This document shows, piece after piece, positions 25,996-33,545 of a stretch of DNA of 64,000 nucleotides (position 1 is its first letter; each line of letters starts with the position of its first letter). The DNA comes from Pseudobutyrivibrio sp. (lineage in GTDB: Bacteria > Bacillota > Clostridia > Lachnospirales > Lachnospiraceae): contig NZ_JAFUSK010000021.1 of NCBI RefSeq assembly GCF_017471675.1, positions 1 through 64,000 of the forward strand, in the 5' to 3' direction. Position numbers and translations under genes: made by a program. The notes under the pieces were generated by a model. That model did not search any database. It worked only from the letters and a program-made list of their open reading frames with translations, and was not told where the DNA came from.

Positions 25996-27462
25996 TTAAA
26001 ACTGATAATAAATAAATGGATTATAAGTTCCATTCACTAAAAACAAAAGACTGACAAGCAGGATTCCCAAGGCTACTGCCATATTTCCCTTCACTGCCTT
26101 AACACTTAAATGAGCTTGTACAAACCCACCAAAGATTACTGCAAAGATAAGTGCTAATACACTCATTCCTGACAGATAAGTAAGCAGGTTTAGTATCCTG
26201 ATTCCCCCTGCAAACATCCTTGATATGAAAATCCCGGCATCCATTATATTGTCTGCTCTAAACACTACCCAAAGAAAATTCACCACAATAAATGTAAGCA
26301 GGCGGTTGAAAAACTTAATAGGACATTTCTTTAATATTGCACCAAGCCACACTCTTTCAACTATCATAAAAATGCCATACACAAGCCCCCACACTAGGAA
26401 AGTCCAGTTGGCCCCGTGCCATATTCCTGTAAGAATAAATACTATAAAGATATTGATACAGGTCTTTTTAAGACTGCATCTGCTTCCACCAAGTGGGATG
26501 TACACATAATCCCTAAACCAGGTGGATAGTGATATATGCCATCTTCGCCAAAAATCCTGTATAGATTCTGCCCTGTATGGATGATTGAAGTTTTCCTTAA
26601 AATCGAACCCGAACATCTTTCCCAGGCCTATTGCCATGTCTGAGTATCCGCTGAAATCGTAGTAAATCTGGAATGTATAGCAAATGCTTCCAAGCCATGC
26701 CACTGTCGCATCTATTCTTGCTATATTCCCATCCCAAACGTTATCTGCCACCTGTGCTAACGTATTTGCGATAATTACCTTTTTACCAAGGCCAAAGCAA
26801 AAGCGCTTAATTCCTTCCGCAAACTGGTAGCTACCTGCTGCCCTGTCTGTAAGCTGAGTGGAAATATCCTTGTAATGGACAATCGGTCCTGCTATAAGCT
26901 GTGGAAAGCAGGATATATAAAGAGCAAAATACAATACATTAGGCTGAATATCTACCTCATCCTTGTAAACATCTATAACGTAGGAAAGTGCCTGAAATGT
27001 AAAAAATGAAATTCCAACAGGCAGTACAATATTTCCAATGCCAAGGGCTCCTGTACCATTTCCTGTGAAAATTCCATTCATTCTTTCAGCAAGCTTCAAA
27101 CCATGTGCAAAAAACAGATTTTCAATTGTAGCTATAAATAGGTTGAAATACTTGAAAAAGAAAAGTAGCCCTAAGTCTGCCACGATAGCAAAGATAAGCC
27201 CCACACGCCTAACTTCATCATCATGCCTCTTCTTAGAGCACAAAAATCCTGCCCCCCAGTTAATAAAAATCACCAGAGAAATCAGGATTAGATACTTAGC
27301 CCCTCCAAATGCATAAAACAATAAGGAAAATCCAAGCAATATGTAATTAGATATTAGTATTCTTCTGTCAATCCCACCGCCTATTAGCCTAGGAATGCCA
27401 TAATAGGCAAGCAGGCAAATAGGCAGGAAAATTGTGCAAAATAATAATGAGCTGAAAACCAA
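25996..27462 (-). CDS. MBOAT-family membrane O-acyltransferase (AlgI/DltB-like)
   Basis: About 488 aa, polytopic. Start set at TTG 27462-27460 because AAGGAGAGGGAG lies just upstream and the preceding gene stops at 27464; the frame extends 7 codons further (to 27483) inside that gene. Family motifs are YYDFSGYSDMAIGLG near 275, NFNHPYRAESIQDFWRRWHISL and the catalytic His in GIWHGANWTF. It moves acyl groups from cytosolic donors to an extracytoplasmic acceptor. Downstream partners are the DHHW and SGNH proteins. Confidence 0.9.
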   Translation of the reverse strand: MVFSSLLFCTIFLPICLLAYYGIPRLIGGGIDRRILISNYILLGFSLLFYAFGGAKYLILISLVIFINWGAGFLCSKKRHDDEVRRVGLIFAIVADLGLLFFFKYFNLFIATIENLFFAHGLKLAERMNGIFTGNGTGALGIGNIVLPVGISFFTFQALSYVIDVYKDEVDIQPNVLYFALYISCFPQLIAGPIVHYKDISTQLTDRAAGSYQFAEGIKRFCFGLGKKVIIANTLAQVADNVWDGNIARIDATVAWLGSICYTFQIYYDFSGYSDMAIGLGKMFGFDFKENFNHPYRAESIQDFWRRWHISLSTWFRDYVYIPLGGSRCSLKKTCINIFIVFILTGIWHGANWTFLVWGLVYGIFMIVERVWLGAILKKCPIKFFNRLLTFIVVNFLWVVFRADNIMDAGIFISRMFAGGIRILNLLTYLSGMSVLALIFAVIFGGFVQAHLSVKAVKGNMAVALGILLVSLLFLVNGTYNPFIYYQF

Positions 27463-27463
27463 A

Positions 27464-28567
27464 TTATTCTCCCTCTCCTTCAATCATCAGCTTAGTGAAA
27501 GGTTTTGTTTTAATGAAAAATGCAACTACCTTGTCGCATACTAAAGCTCCTACAAATGTAGTGAGTGTGCAAAGCACCACCTTTACAGGGAAGCTTGCAG
27601 CCGGCAGTAGCGATTGTATTAATCTGATACTGTAGAACTGATTCAGGTAAATGAGCAGACTCATCTTGCCGCACCAGCCAAATACAGGCTTATCGAAAAT
27701 CCTATGACAAGGATTGACATCTGAAAATGTAAGAATCAATCCAACGCACATGATAAACAATGTTACAAAGCTGTACTTTGGATCAACTCCTGTTACTGCA
27801 TATCTAAGAACCAGCAAATAACAAGCCAACTCCAGCACAGCCAAAATTCTCTTGCCTGCCATAGTGAAATTAATCTTATTCAGCTGTCTTGTAAAGCTGT
27901 ATGCGCTACAGCCCAGTGCCATCTCTCCAAGTCCTCTGAGGAAGCATTTGTAGAAATGACCTGTCCAGCCATCGATTCCAGCTAGGCTATGATATTCATG
28001 GGACATATATCCTAGAACAAAAAGTGCTATAAGTGGACATACTATCTTTACAAAAACATCATAATGCTTTCTTAAGAAATACCAGAAGATAAATGTAACT
28101 ACAAGCCATACATCCAAATACCATGTAAGCTTATTTACCCAGGAGCTATCAAATCCAAAAATCTGAACAAAGAAAAGGGATGCCCAGGAATCAATAGCAT
28201 AGGCAATCCTGCCCTTAGCTGTGTTGTGCAAGAAATACCCGTTAACAATGACTGTAAGGATAATTGCAAACAGATGATAAGGGAAAACATTCTTTATCTT
28301 TTTCCACATCATCTTAGCTGTCTCGGTGCCGATATACTGGCAAGGCATATTGCTCTTAGCATAAGCACTTGCTGCAAGCAAATAGCCTGATACCAAAAAG
28401 AAAAACTCTACACCGATATACCCGTGATTAAAGAAATATATTCCTTTAATTCCGATGCTAATATTACCATCTACTGCAAAGCGCTTATGAATATGAAAGA
28501 ACAAAATCCCCAATGCAAAAATAAAACGTAAAAACTCCACCCGTCCGTTTTTTGCCTGTTTACTCAT
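27464..28567 (-). CDS. Integral membrane acyltransferase (acyltransferase 3 family)
   Basis: 367 aa, about ten membrane segments. The signature opening RVEFLRFIFALGILFFHIHK holds the conserved Arg and His. It stops 2 nt before the MBOAT start, and the PH-domain gene ends 3 nt upstream, so it is in the middle of the surface-acylation operon. Substrate unknown; with MBOAT, DHHW and SGNH neighbours a wall glycopolymer or exopolysaccharide is likely (inference). Confidence 0.85.
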   Translation of the reverse strand: MSKQAKNGRVEFLRFIFALGILFFHIHKRFAVDGNISIGIKGIYFFNHGYIGVEFFFLVSGYLLAASAYAKSNMPCQYIGTETAKMMWKKIKNVFPYHLFAIILTVIVNGYFLHNTAKGRIAYAIDSWASLFFVQIFGFDSSWVNKLTWYLDVWLVVTFIFWYFLRKHYDVFVKIVCPLIALFVLGYMSHEYHSLAGIDGWTGHFYKCFLRGLGEMALGCSAYSFTRQLNKINFTMAGKRILAVLELACYLLVLRYAVTGVDPKYSFVTLFIMCVGLILTFSDVNPCHRIFDKPVFGWCGKMSLLIYLNQFYSIRLIQSLLPAASFPVKVVLCTLTTFVGALVCDKVVAFFIKTKPFTKLMIEGEGE

Positions 28568-28570
28568 GAA

Positions 28571-28948
28571 TTAAAATTCTCCTTCATGGACATCATCTAC
28601 GTCATCCACCATGTTTTCTCTTGTGTATACTCTCTTAGCCTCACGCTGCTGCTCAACCTGAACAGAAAGCATTTCCTTAACATTAGCGGAATTCTTAATA
28701 TTCTTAATCTCAAATGTTCCAAGGCTCTTGTCAGATGAACTTACAATAATTGAGCCCACTCCAAAAATTCTCTGACCAAGGCTTCTTTTAAGCTGCAAAT
28801 CTAAGATTCTATAAAGCCTAACCTCATCCTGTGAAAGATTAAGCAAGCCTGTCTCAACAAAAAGTCTATCCTCGCTCATGCTATATTTAGTAAAGCTGAT
28901 TGGAAGACCAAAATATCTTTTTCTATCATGCCATAAAATGTTTGCCAT
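28571..28948 (-). CDS. Bacterial PH-domain-like small protein
   Basis: 125 aa. The pattern LPISFTKYSMSEDRLFVETGLLNLSQDEVRLYRILDLQLKRSLGQRIFGVGSIIVSSSD is a single bacterial pleckstrin-homology-like (bPH_2/YdbS-type) domain over residues 12-95. An acidic tail follows. No membrane segment is visible, unlike most YdbS proteins. It is first in the surface-acylation unit. The role is unknown; it may be an accessory at the membrane. Confidence 0.75.
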   Translation of the reverse strand: MANILWHDRKRYFGLPISFTKYSMSEDRLFVETGLLNLSQDEVRLYRILDLQLKRSLGQRIFGVGSIIVSSSDKSLGTFEIKNIKNSANVKEMLSVQVEQQREAKRVYTRENMVDDVDDVHEGEF

Positions 28949-29005
28949 AGTATCCTCCTAAATTATATAGATACGTTTATTATAACCAATTCCTAGAATA
29001 AAAGA

Positions 29006-29029
29006 AACCAGGGATAAATCTCCCTGGTT
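29006..29029 (-). terminator. Terminator of the ABC/GntR operon
   Basis: AACCAGGGA (29006-29014) pairs with TCCCTGGTT (29021-29029). On the minus strand TCTTTTATT follows. It lies about 10 nt past the last gene of the operon. Confidence 0.85.
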
Positions 29030-29038
29030 CCTGTAAAA

Positions 29039-29713
29039 TTAAAGACTAAAATTAACTGGTATCTTTCTAAATGTAAGCCAGTTTACAAATAGGCCTGCCA
29101 GTGTAAAGGCAAGTATGCCAAGCCATACATACAGTTGATTGTAGAATGGATTGATAAACATATCGATTATTAATGCTCTGCCATCTGCTGCACCAGATAC
29201 CGATTCGATGAAGTTTGGTCCGCCAATCATTATTACTAAAAATACGATATAATAAATCCAGTACACTACTTTACCGAACTTAAGCATTCCATTGCCTGCT
29301 GTAGCTTCAATCCAATTGAATAGGCAATATACTGCAATTGCAATTTTTAAAATTGTATTTGGAGTAAGCGACGTCGGTATTAGCATTGCGATTACTGCAA
29401 TAAATAATATCTCCGCAAGATCCGCTAACCTGCTATACAAAAACAATACTTTTCGTGTCATTCCAAAGCTCAGACCTCTAGGAACTTCATCTGCCAACAC
29501 GAAAACTTTTATAAACAAATTAATTATCATATAGCCGTATGCTATCCCCGCAACCAGTATATCCCCAAAGCTCGCCTCATCCTCAATGCCTACTTTTTTA
29601 AAAATCAATTGAAGTGTTATTCCTATTACAATCGCAAGGACTATTATGAATAGATTCCAGATTTCTCCATTCTTTTTAAGCTGCCAAATAGCTTTTATAT
29701 TATTTCTACCCAT
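29039..29713 (-). CDS. ABC transporter membrane protein, second subunit
   Basis: 224 aa, about six membrane segments and no other domain. Short loops and hydrophobic stretches (LFIIVLAIVIGITLQLIF, IYYIVFLVIMIGG) mark it as a small ABC-2-like permease of the type found with YtrB-like ATPases. It lies 9 nt after the other permease gene. Substrate unknown; related operons answer cell-wall-active antibiotics (family knowledge, not shown here). Confidence 0.75.
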   Translation of the reverse strand: MGRNNIKAIWQLKKNGEIWNLFIIVLAIVIGITLQLIFKKVGIEDEASFGDILVAGIAYGYMIINLFIKVFVLADEVPRGLSFGMTRKVLFLYSRLADLAEILFIAVIAMLIPTSLTPNTILKIAIAVYCLFNWIEATAGNGMLKFGKVVYWIYYIVFLVIMIGGPNFIESVSGAADGRALIIDMFINPFYNQLYVWLGILAFTLAGLFVNWLTFRKIPVNFSL

Positions 29714-29722
29714 GACATCCCC

Positions 29723-30370
29723 CTATCTAACCATGCTCTTTTGGTTTAGCTTATATGCCCAAAACTCGAAGAGAGCAAAGATTATGACTGCAATTATAAG
29801 TACAGCAATAATCACATAAGCACCAATTGATTCAATCCCAATTGATACGCCCGTGGCTGAAAAGAATCCAATAAATCCACCACCGCAACCAGCAATCATC
29901 GCAATGATAAATACAATCACCTTTCCATGGTTATGAACCTTATGACCAATAACTAATCCCACAGGACCCAGGGCAAAGCTAACTATACTTGAGAGTATCA
30001 TTAATAATAAATACTCATATTTATTAAAAATAGCTATTAGGATTATATATACCGCTAAATTACCTACCACTAAAGTAGCCTGCTTTATTAATTCTCCTAT
30101 GAAAATATCTTTTCTTCTGGCTCCCATCGACAGAGCCAAACTATCGTACCAATTAGGACCATAGAAGGAATACATCATATTAATCATAACCACGATAATG
30201 CAATCTACACTCATAATCATTCGAAACAGATAATCCACGAAGTGTTCCTCATCTGCCCCAAGGATAAACCATTCAATTACAAGCAAGCACTCAAGTCCCA
30301 GAACTAACCCTACTACTTTTAGCCCTTCCTTGAAATAATACTTTGCTGAACGTTTTGCAAGACTACTCAT
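29723..30370 (-). CDS. ABC transporter membrane protein, first subunit
   Basis: 215 aa, six predicted membrane segments. The start is set at ATG 30370 (MSSLAKRSAKYYFKEG), which has AGGAGG 6 nt upstream; the frame continues 7 codons further into the ATPase gene, but that start would lie ahead of the ribosome site. The protein is hydrophobic with a Gly-rich segment (AGCGGGFIGFFSATG). It pairs with the ATPase and second permease in the same operon. Confidence 0.78.
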   Translation of the reverse strand: MSSLAKRSAKYYFKEGLKVVGLVLGLECLLVIEWFILGADEEHFVDYLFRMIMSVDCIIVVMINMMYSFYGPNWYDSLALSMGARRKDIFIGELIKQATLVVGNLAVYIILIAIFNKYEYLLLMILSSIVSFALGPVGLVIGHKVHNHGKVIVFIIAMIAGCGGGFIGFFSATGVSIGIESIGAYVIIAVLIIAVIIFALFEFWAYKLNQKSMVR

Positions 30371-30371
30371 A

Positions 30372-31250
30372 CTAAGCCTCCTTCCTGCCATCTACACACA
30401 TGGCATAGAAAAGATTCTGAAGTGGCACTGGCTCAACCTGCACATCCCCATCAAATCCATCTACTGGCTCATCTGCAAGTACTGTTACCACCTTGTTTCT
30501 TCCAATGGATTCAGGATGATATGTCTTGAAATTCCTAACTGCTGCATCAACATTTGTCTCTTCTCCGCTGACACGATATGCTCTTGCAAGAAGCTCCTCA
30601 GTGTTTTCCTCAATCATAATCTGACCGTCATCAATGATTATAACCTTTTCAAATAATGATGCTGCCTCTTCAATGATGTGTGTACTGATTACGAAGGTTC
30701 TGCCTGTGGCTGCATACTCATCAATAACAAGCTTGTAGAACTGCTCTCTGGCAACCACATCAAGGCCTGCAACTGGCTCATCTAATATGGTGATGTCTGC
30801 CTTGCTTGCCATGGCAACGATGATTGTCACTGCTGAAAGCATACCCTTTGAAAGCTTGTTGATACGCTTCTTAGGATTAATATTAAATAGCTTGATAAGC
30901 TCCTTAGCATACTCCTCATCCCAGTTTGCATAGAAGGCCTTAGCCGTTCCAAGATAATCCTTTACCTTAAGTGTGTTAGGGCCAAACATGGTCACCTGAG
31001 AAATCTCTCTTGAGTAGCAAATGTGTGACAGTGCTTCCTCGTTCTCCCACACTGGCTTGCCATCTAATGTAACAGTTCCCTCTGTAGCTGGGTTTTGAGC
31101 TGTCAGGATAGAAAGAAGTGTTGTCTTGCCTGCACCATTTCTTCCAATCAATCCGTAAATCTTTCCAGCCTCAATTTCCACGTCTACATTCTTTAGAACT
31201 GTATCTTTACCATATTTCTTTACAATATTTTTTCCAGATAATGTACTCAT
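30372..31250 (-). CDS. ABC transporter ATPase (YtrB-like)
   Basis: 292 aa. Walker A GRNGAGKTTLLS near 36-47, a signature segment LSKGMLSAVTIIVAM, Walker B ADITILDEPVAGLD and a switch His in ISTHIIEEA. The signature reads LSKGM in place of LSGGQ, a common change in ABC-2 export ATPases. A C-terminal extension of about 80 residues follows. It powers the two small permeases encoded downstream, and the GntR repressor precedes it. Function is probably efflux or sensing of an envelope stress compound (family inference). Confidence 0.88.
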   Translation of the reverse strand: MSTLSGKNIVKKYGKDTVLKNVDVEIEAGKIYGLIGRNGAGKTTLLSILTAQNPATEGTVTLDGKPVWENEEALSHICYSREISQVTMFGPNTLKVKDYLGTAKAFYANWDEEYAKELIKLFNINPKKRINKLSKGMLSAVTIIVAMASKADITILDEPVAGLDVVAREQFYKLVIDEYAATGRTFVISTHIIEEAASLFEKVIIIDDGQIMIEENTEELLARAYRVSGEETNVDAAVRNFKTYHPESIGRNKVVTVLADEPVDGFDGDVQVEPVPLQNLFYAMCVDGRKEA

Positions 31251-31278
31251 ATATCCTCCTAATCTCCCATAGGGATGT

Positions 31279-31644
31279 TTAATCTGTTATCTCATCTATT
31301 AATCGCTTTAAATCATTCTTGGTAATACCGATAAGCTTAGCCTCGGTAATAAGCTTTTTTAGATAAGTCTCCTTGAAGCTCTTCTTTCTTGCTTCCATAA
31401 TCTTTTCCTTTGCACCTGCCTGCACAAACATACCGATACCTCTCTTCTTGTATAATATGTCCTTATCCACCAGTAGATTAATTCCCTTAGCCGCTGTGGC
31501 TGGGTTAATCTTATAAAACTTTGACAGTTCCGTGGTGCTAGGCACCTGCTCTTCCTCTCTTAAGATATCCCTTAATATTTCGTCCTCTATCATTTCGCTA
31601 ATCTGCAAGTAGATAGATTTATCTTCCCCTAAATTCTCTAACAC
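31279..31644 (-). CDS. GntR/YtrA-family transcriptional repressor
   Basis: 121 aa, the short YtrA type. A winged-helix domain spans residues 10-75 (EEQVPSTTELSKFYKINPATAAKGINLLVDKDILYKKRGIGMFV), with a short helical tail for dimerisation. It is first in its operon. A perfect 10-bp inverted repeat sits 24 nt upstream on top of the promoter's -10 region, which strongly suggests autorepression. Confidence 0.9.
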   Translation of the reverse strand: MLENLGEDKSIYLQISEMIEDEILRDILREEEQVPSTTELSKFYKINPATAAKGINLLVDKDILYKKRGIGMFVQAGAKEKIMEARKKSFKETYLKKLITEAKLIGITKNDLKRLIDEITD

Positions 31645-31667
31645 ATACTCACCTCCCGTAGTTCATT

Positions 31668-31717
31668 GGTTAATTACTTGTGTAATTAACCATAACACCA
31701 ATTATGTTTTCTGTCAA
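31668..31717 (-). promoter_or_regulatory. Promoter with overlapping GntR operator
   Basis: On the minus strand TTGACA (31712-31717) and TATGGT (31689-31694) are 17 bp apart. The perfect inverted repeat GGTTAATTAC (31668-31677)/GTAATTAACC (31682-31691) covers the -10 end and start region. A second imperfectly spaced repeat, AATTATGTT (31700-31708)/AACATAATT (31716-31724), spans the spacer and -35. Confidence 0.8.
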
Positions 31718-31727
31718 CATAATTAGA

Positions 31728-31761
31728 TAAAAAAATGCAACATACTATTTGTACGTTGCAT
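31728..31761 (-). terminator. Terminator of the kinase/msrA unit
   Basis: ATGCAAC (31735-31741) pairs with GTTGCAT (31755-31761). On the minus strand a run of T follows (31728-31734 is all A on the plus strand). It sits between the kinase gene and the GntR promoter. Confidence 0.85.
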
Positions 31762-31799
31762 TTCCAACACTGTTCACTTGTGTTTTTTTACCCCTATCC

Positions 31800-32537
31800 C
31801 TAGCTCATTACTTCATATTCACTATCACTATTAACCCGTAGATTTAAATCGGCCTTCTTCGAACTATGCAAAACCTCTATTGCATTTCTCATATCTGATT
31901 TTTCTACGAACTCTTTTGCCTGTTCTATAGGAGTATTTTTTGCCTTTCTCTCCACAAGCCTACTGCGCAGCATGTCTTCATTAGCTGATATAAAGATGGT
32001 GTAGTCGGCATAATCTGATAAGCTGCGCCATCCATCCTCATCTAATAGCAAATAGTTGCCCTCAAGCAGCACAATGTCTGATGTTACCTGAATAGCGTTC
32101 TCCACAGGATTATGCAGATTCCTATCGTATGTAGGCCAGCCACAGTTATCACCACTAGCCACTAGCCTTATTCTTTCTTCCAAAGCCTCTAAATCAAATG
32201 TGATTGGGGCACCCTTTATTTCTACCAGCTTAATAGTCCTACCATCTCTCACTGTGTCATGGCTAAGCAGATAATCCTGATAATGATGAAAGCCATCCAT
32301 GCCAATTGTCTGTATAGCTTTAATACCATCTGTAGTCTTTGATAAATGCTCTAGGAAATCAAGCAATGTACTTTTACCTGCTCCCGGTGGCGCCGCTAAC
32401 ATGACTAAAATTCTGCGGCCTTTTTCCTCCTGCATTTTTGTTAATCGATGCAAGAGTGGGATAAAGATTTTTTCAATATTTTTCTCACTGTAATGAGCCT
32501 GTATGTCGTACCCATTTATACATGCATTATATTCCAT
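31800..32537 (-). CDS. P-loop nucleoside/sugar kinase family protein (uridine kinase-like fold)
   Basis: 245 aa. Walker A AAPPGAGKSTLLDFLE near 50, the DGFHHYQDYL substrate segment near 83, GWPTYDRNLHNPV near 143, VLLEGNYLLLDE near 165 and an Arg-rich lid (MLRSRLVERKAK). This is the pattern of the YggC/pantothenate-kinase-like group related to uridine kinase. The phosphoryl acceptor is not known. Its start overlaps the msrA stop by one base, so the two are translationally coupled. Confidence 0.8.
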   Translation of the reverse strand: MEYNACINGYDIQAHYSEKNIEKIFIPLLHRLTKMQEEKGRRILVMLAAPPGAGKSTLLDFLEHLSKTTDGIKAIQTIGMDGFHHYQDYLLSHDTVRDGRTIKLVEIKGAPITFDLEALEERIRLVASGDNCGWPTYDRNLHNPVENAIQVTSDIVLLEGNYLLLDEDGWRSLSDYADYTIFISANEDMLRSRLVERKAKNTPIEQAKEFVEKSDMRNAIEVLHSSKKADLNLRVNSDSEYEVMS

Positions 32538-33019
32538 TACTTTCTTCTCCCCGATTCCACCATTTCCTTCTCGAAGGTCTCCGGGTTCTTCAGGTAGTAA
32601 TCCTGATGCTCTTCTTCCGCTTCGTAGAAGGATTTGAATGGCTCTAAGGCTATGTATGCCTTCTTTCCTGAGGCTTTCTCCAGTTCCTCAATCTTGCTTT
32701 TTGCCAGGGCAAGCTCTTTCTCATTCTGATAATAAATAGCAAGCGTGTAAGAGAATCCCTTATCAATAAACTGACCATCCTTATCAAATGGATCTACATT
32801 TGCAAGATATATATCTAGTAGCTTGTCGTAGGTTACATTGCTTTCATCGTACTCTAGCGCAATTGTCTCCCTGTGGCCTGTGGTCTGGCTTTTCACTTGC
32901 TCATAAGTAGGATTTACCTCGTCACCACCTGAGTAGCCGCATACCACCTTGTCCACTCCGTATATCTTGTAAATTGGTGTCACACACCAAAAACATCCAC
33001 CTGCAAAATATGCTTTCAT
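32537..33019 (-). CDS. msrA: Peptide methionine-S-sulfoxide reductase
   Basis: 160 aa. The active-site motif GGCFWC is at residues 7-12, and FYEAEEEHQDYYLKNP provides the conserved C-terminal substrate contacts. It reduces S-methionine sulfoxide in damaged proteins. No MsrB domain is fused, and resolving cysteines near the C-terminus are absent, so it probably uses another thiol for recycling. It is the first gene of a two-gene unit with the kinase; upstream is the 525-nt gap with several hairpins. Confidence 0.95.
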   Translation of the reverse strand: MKAYFAGGCFWCVTPIYKIYGVDKVVCGYSGGDEVNPTYEQVKSQTTGHRETIALEYDESNVTYDKLLDIYLANVDPFDKDGQFIDKGFSYTLAIYYQNEKELALAKSKIEELEKASGKKAYIALEPFKSFYEAEEEHQDYYLKNPETFEKEMVESGRRK

Positions 33020-33288
33020 GTTCTTATCCTCCGTTACAAACCTTTACACAAGTATATCTTTTTACCCGCAAATATCAATATAGGTTTTTGTTTTTCATCA
33101 GAAAAACAAGAACCGGACATAGACCAATATTTTCTTTTTGAGTATGACTTTTGCGCATTTTTGCAAAAATATACTCGCTGAGGTAACCTAATACACCGTT
33201 TGAGTATCTCCTGAGTGAATTTTATCAAAGTCATACTTTTCTATGCCACACCTTCATACATCTGTGGTGCTACTATCAGTATAAAAGT

Positions 33289-33315
33289 TTGACTTTTTAT
33301 TTTTTGCTCTATAAT
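33289..33315 (+). promoter_or_regulatory. Possible plus-strand promoter in the msrA-peptidase gap
   Basis: TTGACT (33289-33294) and TATAAT (33310-33315) are 15 bp apart. No plus-strand ORF follows, but the hairpin array at 33366-33444 does. Confidence 0.35.
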
Positions 33316-33365
33316 ATACTCATTTTTCCTGAAAGCAGCATTTTACCATGCTCAGAAAGTATGAC

Positions 33366-33444
33366 TTCTTGCTGACAGAACAAGGAAATTATCAGCAAGA
33401 ATCCTGCTTTGCAGGACATCAAAATAGATAAATCTATTTTGATG
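33366..33444. other. Three back-to-back perfect hairpins, candidate structured RNA
   Basis: Arms 33366-33375/33392-33401 (TTCTTGCTGA), 33402-33407/33411-33416 (TCCTGC) and 33417-33429/33432-33444 (CATCAAAATAGAT) follow each other with no spacer. A further inverted repeat, AGTATGACTTT (33141-33151)/AAAGTCATACT (33227-33237), lies to the left. The rest of the 33020-33545 gap holds no convincing gene; the minus-strand ORF at 33034-33234 has no ribosome site or recognisable sequence. Confidence 0.5.
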
Positions 33445-33498
33445 GTATTTACGATTCCCGAAAAACTGATGTTTTTCAAGAATCTATAGTTTTTTGCA

Positions 33499-33538
33499 TA
33501 AAAAACCGCTACCTGGACAATTCATCCATGGTAGCGGT
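33499..33538 (-). terminator. Terminator of the secreted peptidase gene
   Basis: ACCGCTACC (33505-33513) pairs with GGTAGCGGT (33530-33538). On the minus strand a run of T follows (33499-33504 is all A). It lies 8 nt past the stop. Confidence 0.85.
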
Positions 33539-33545
33539 AATTGTT

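Noticed and set aside
33034-33234. 66-aa minus-strand ORF upstream of msrA
   Set aside because: No ribosome site, no recognisable domain, composition like the surrounding AT-rich hairpin region.
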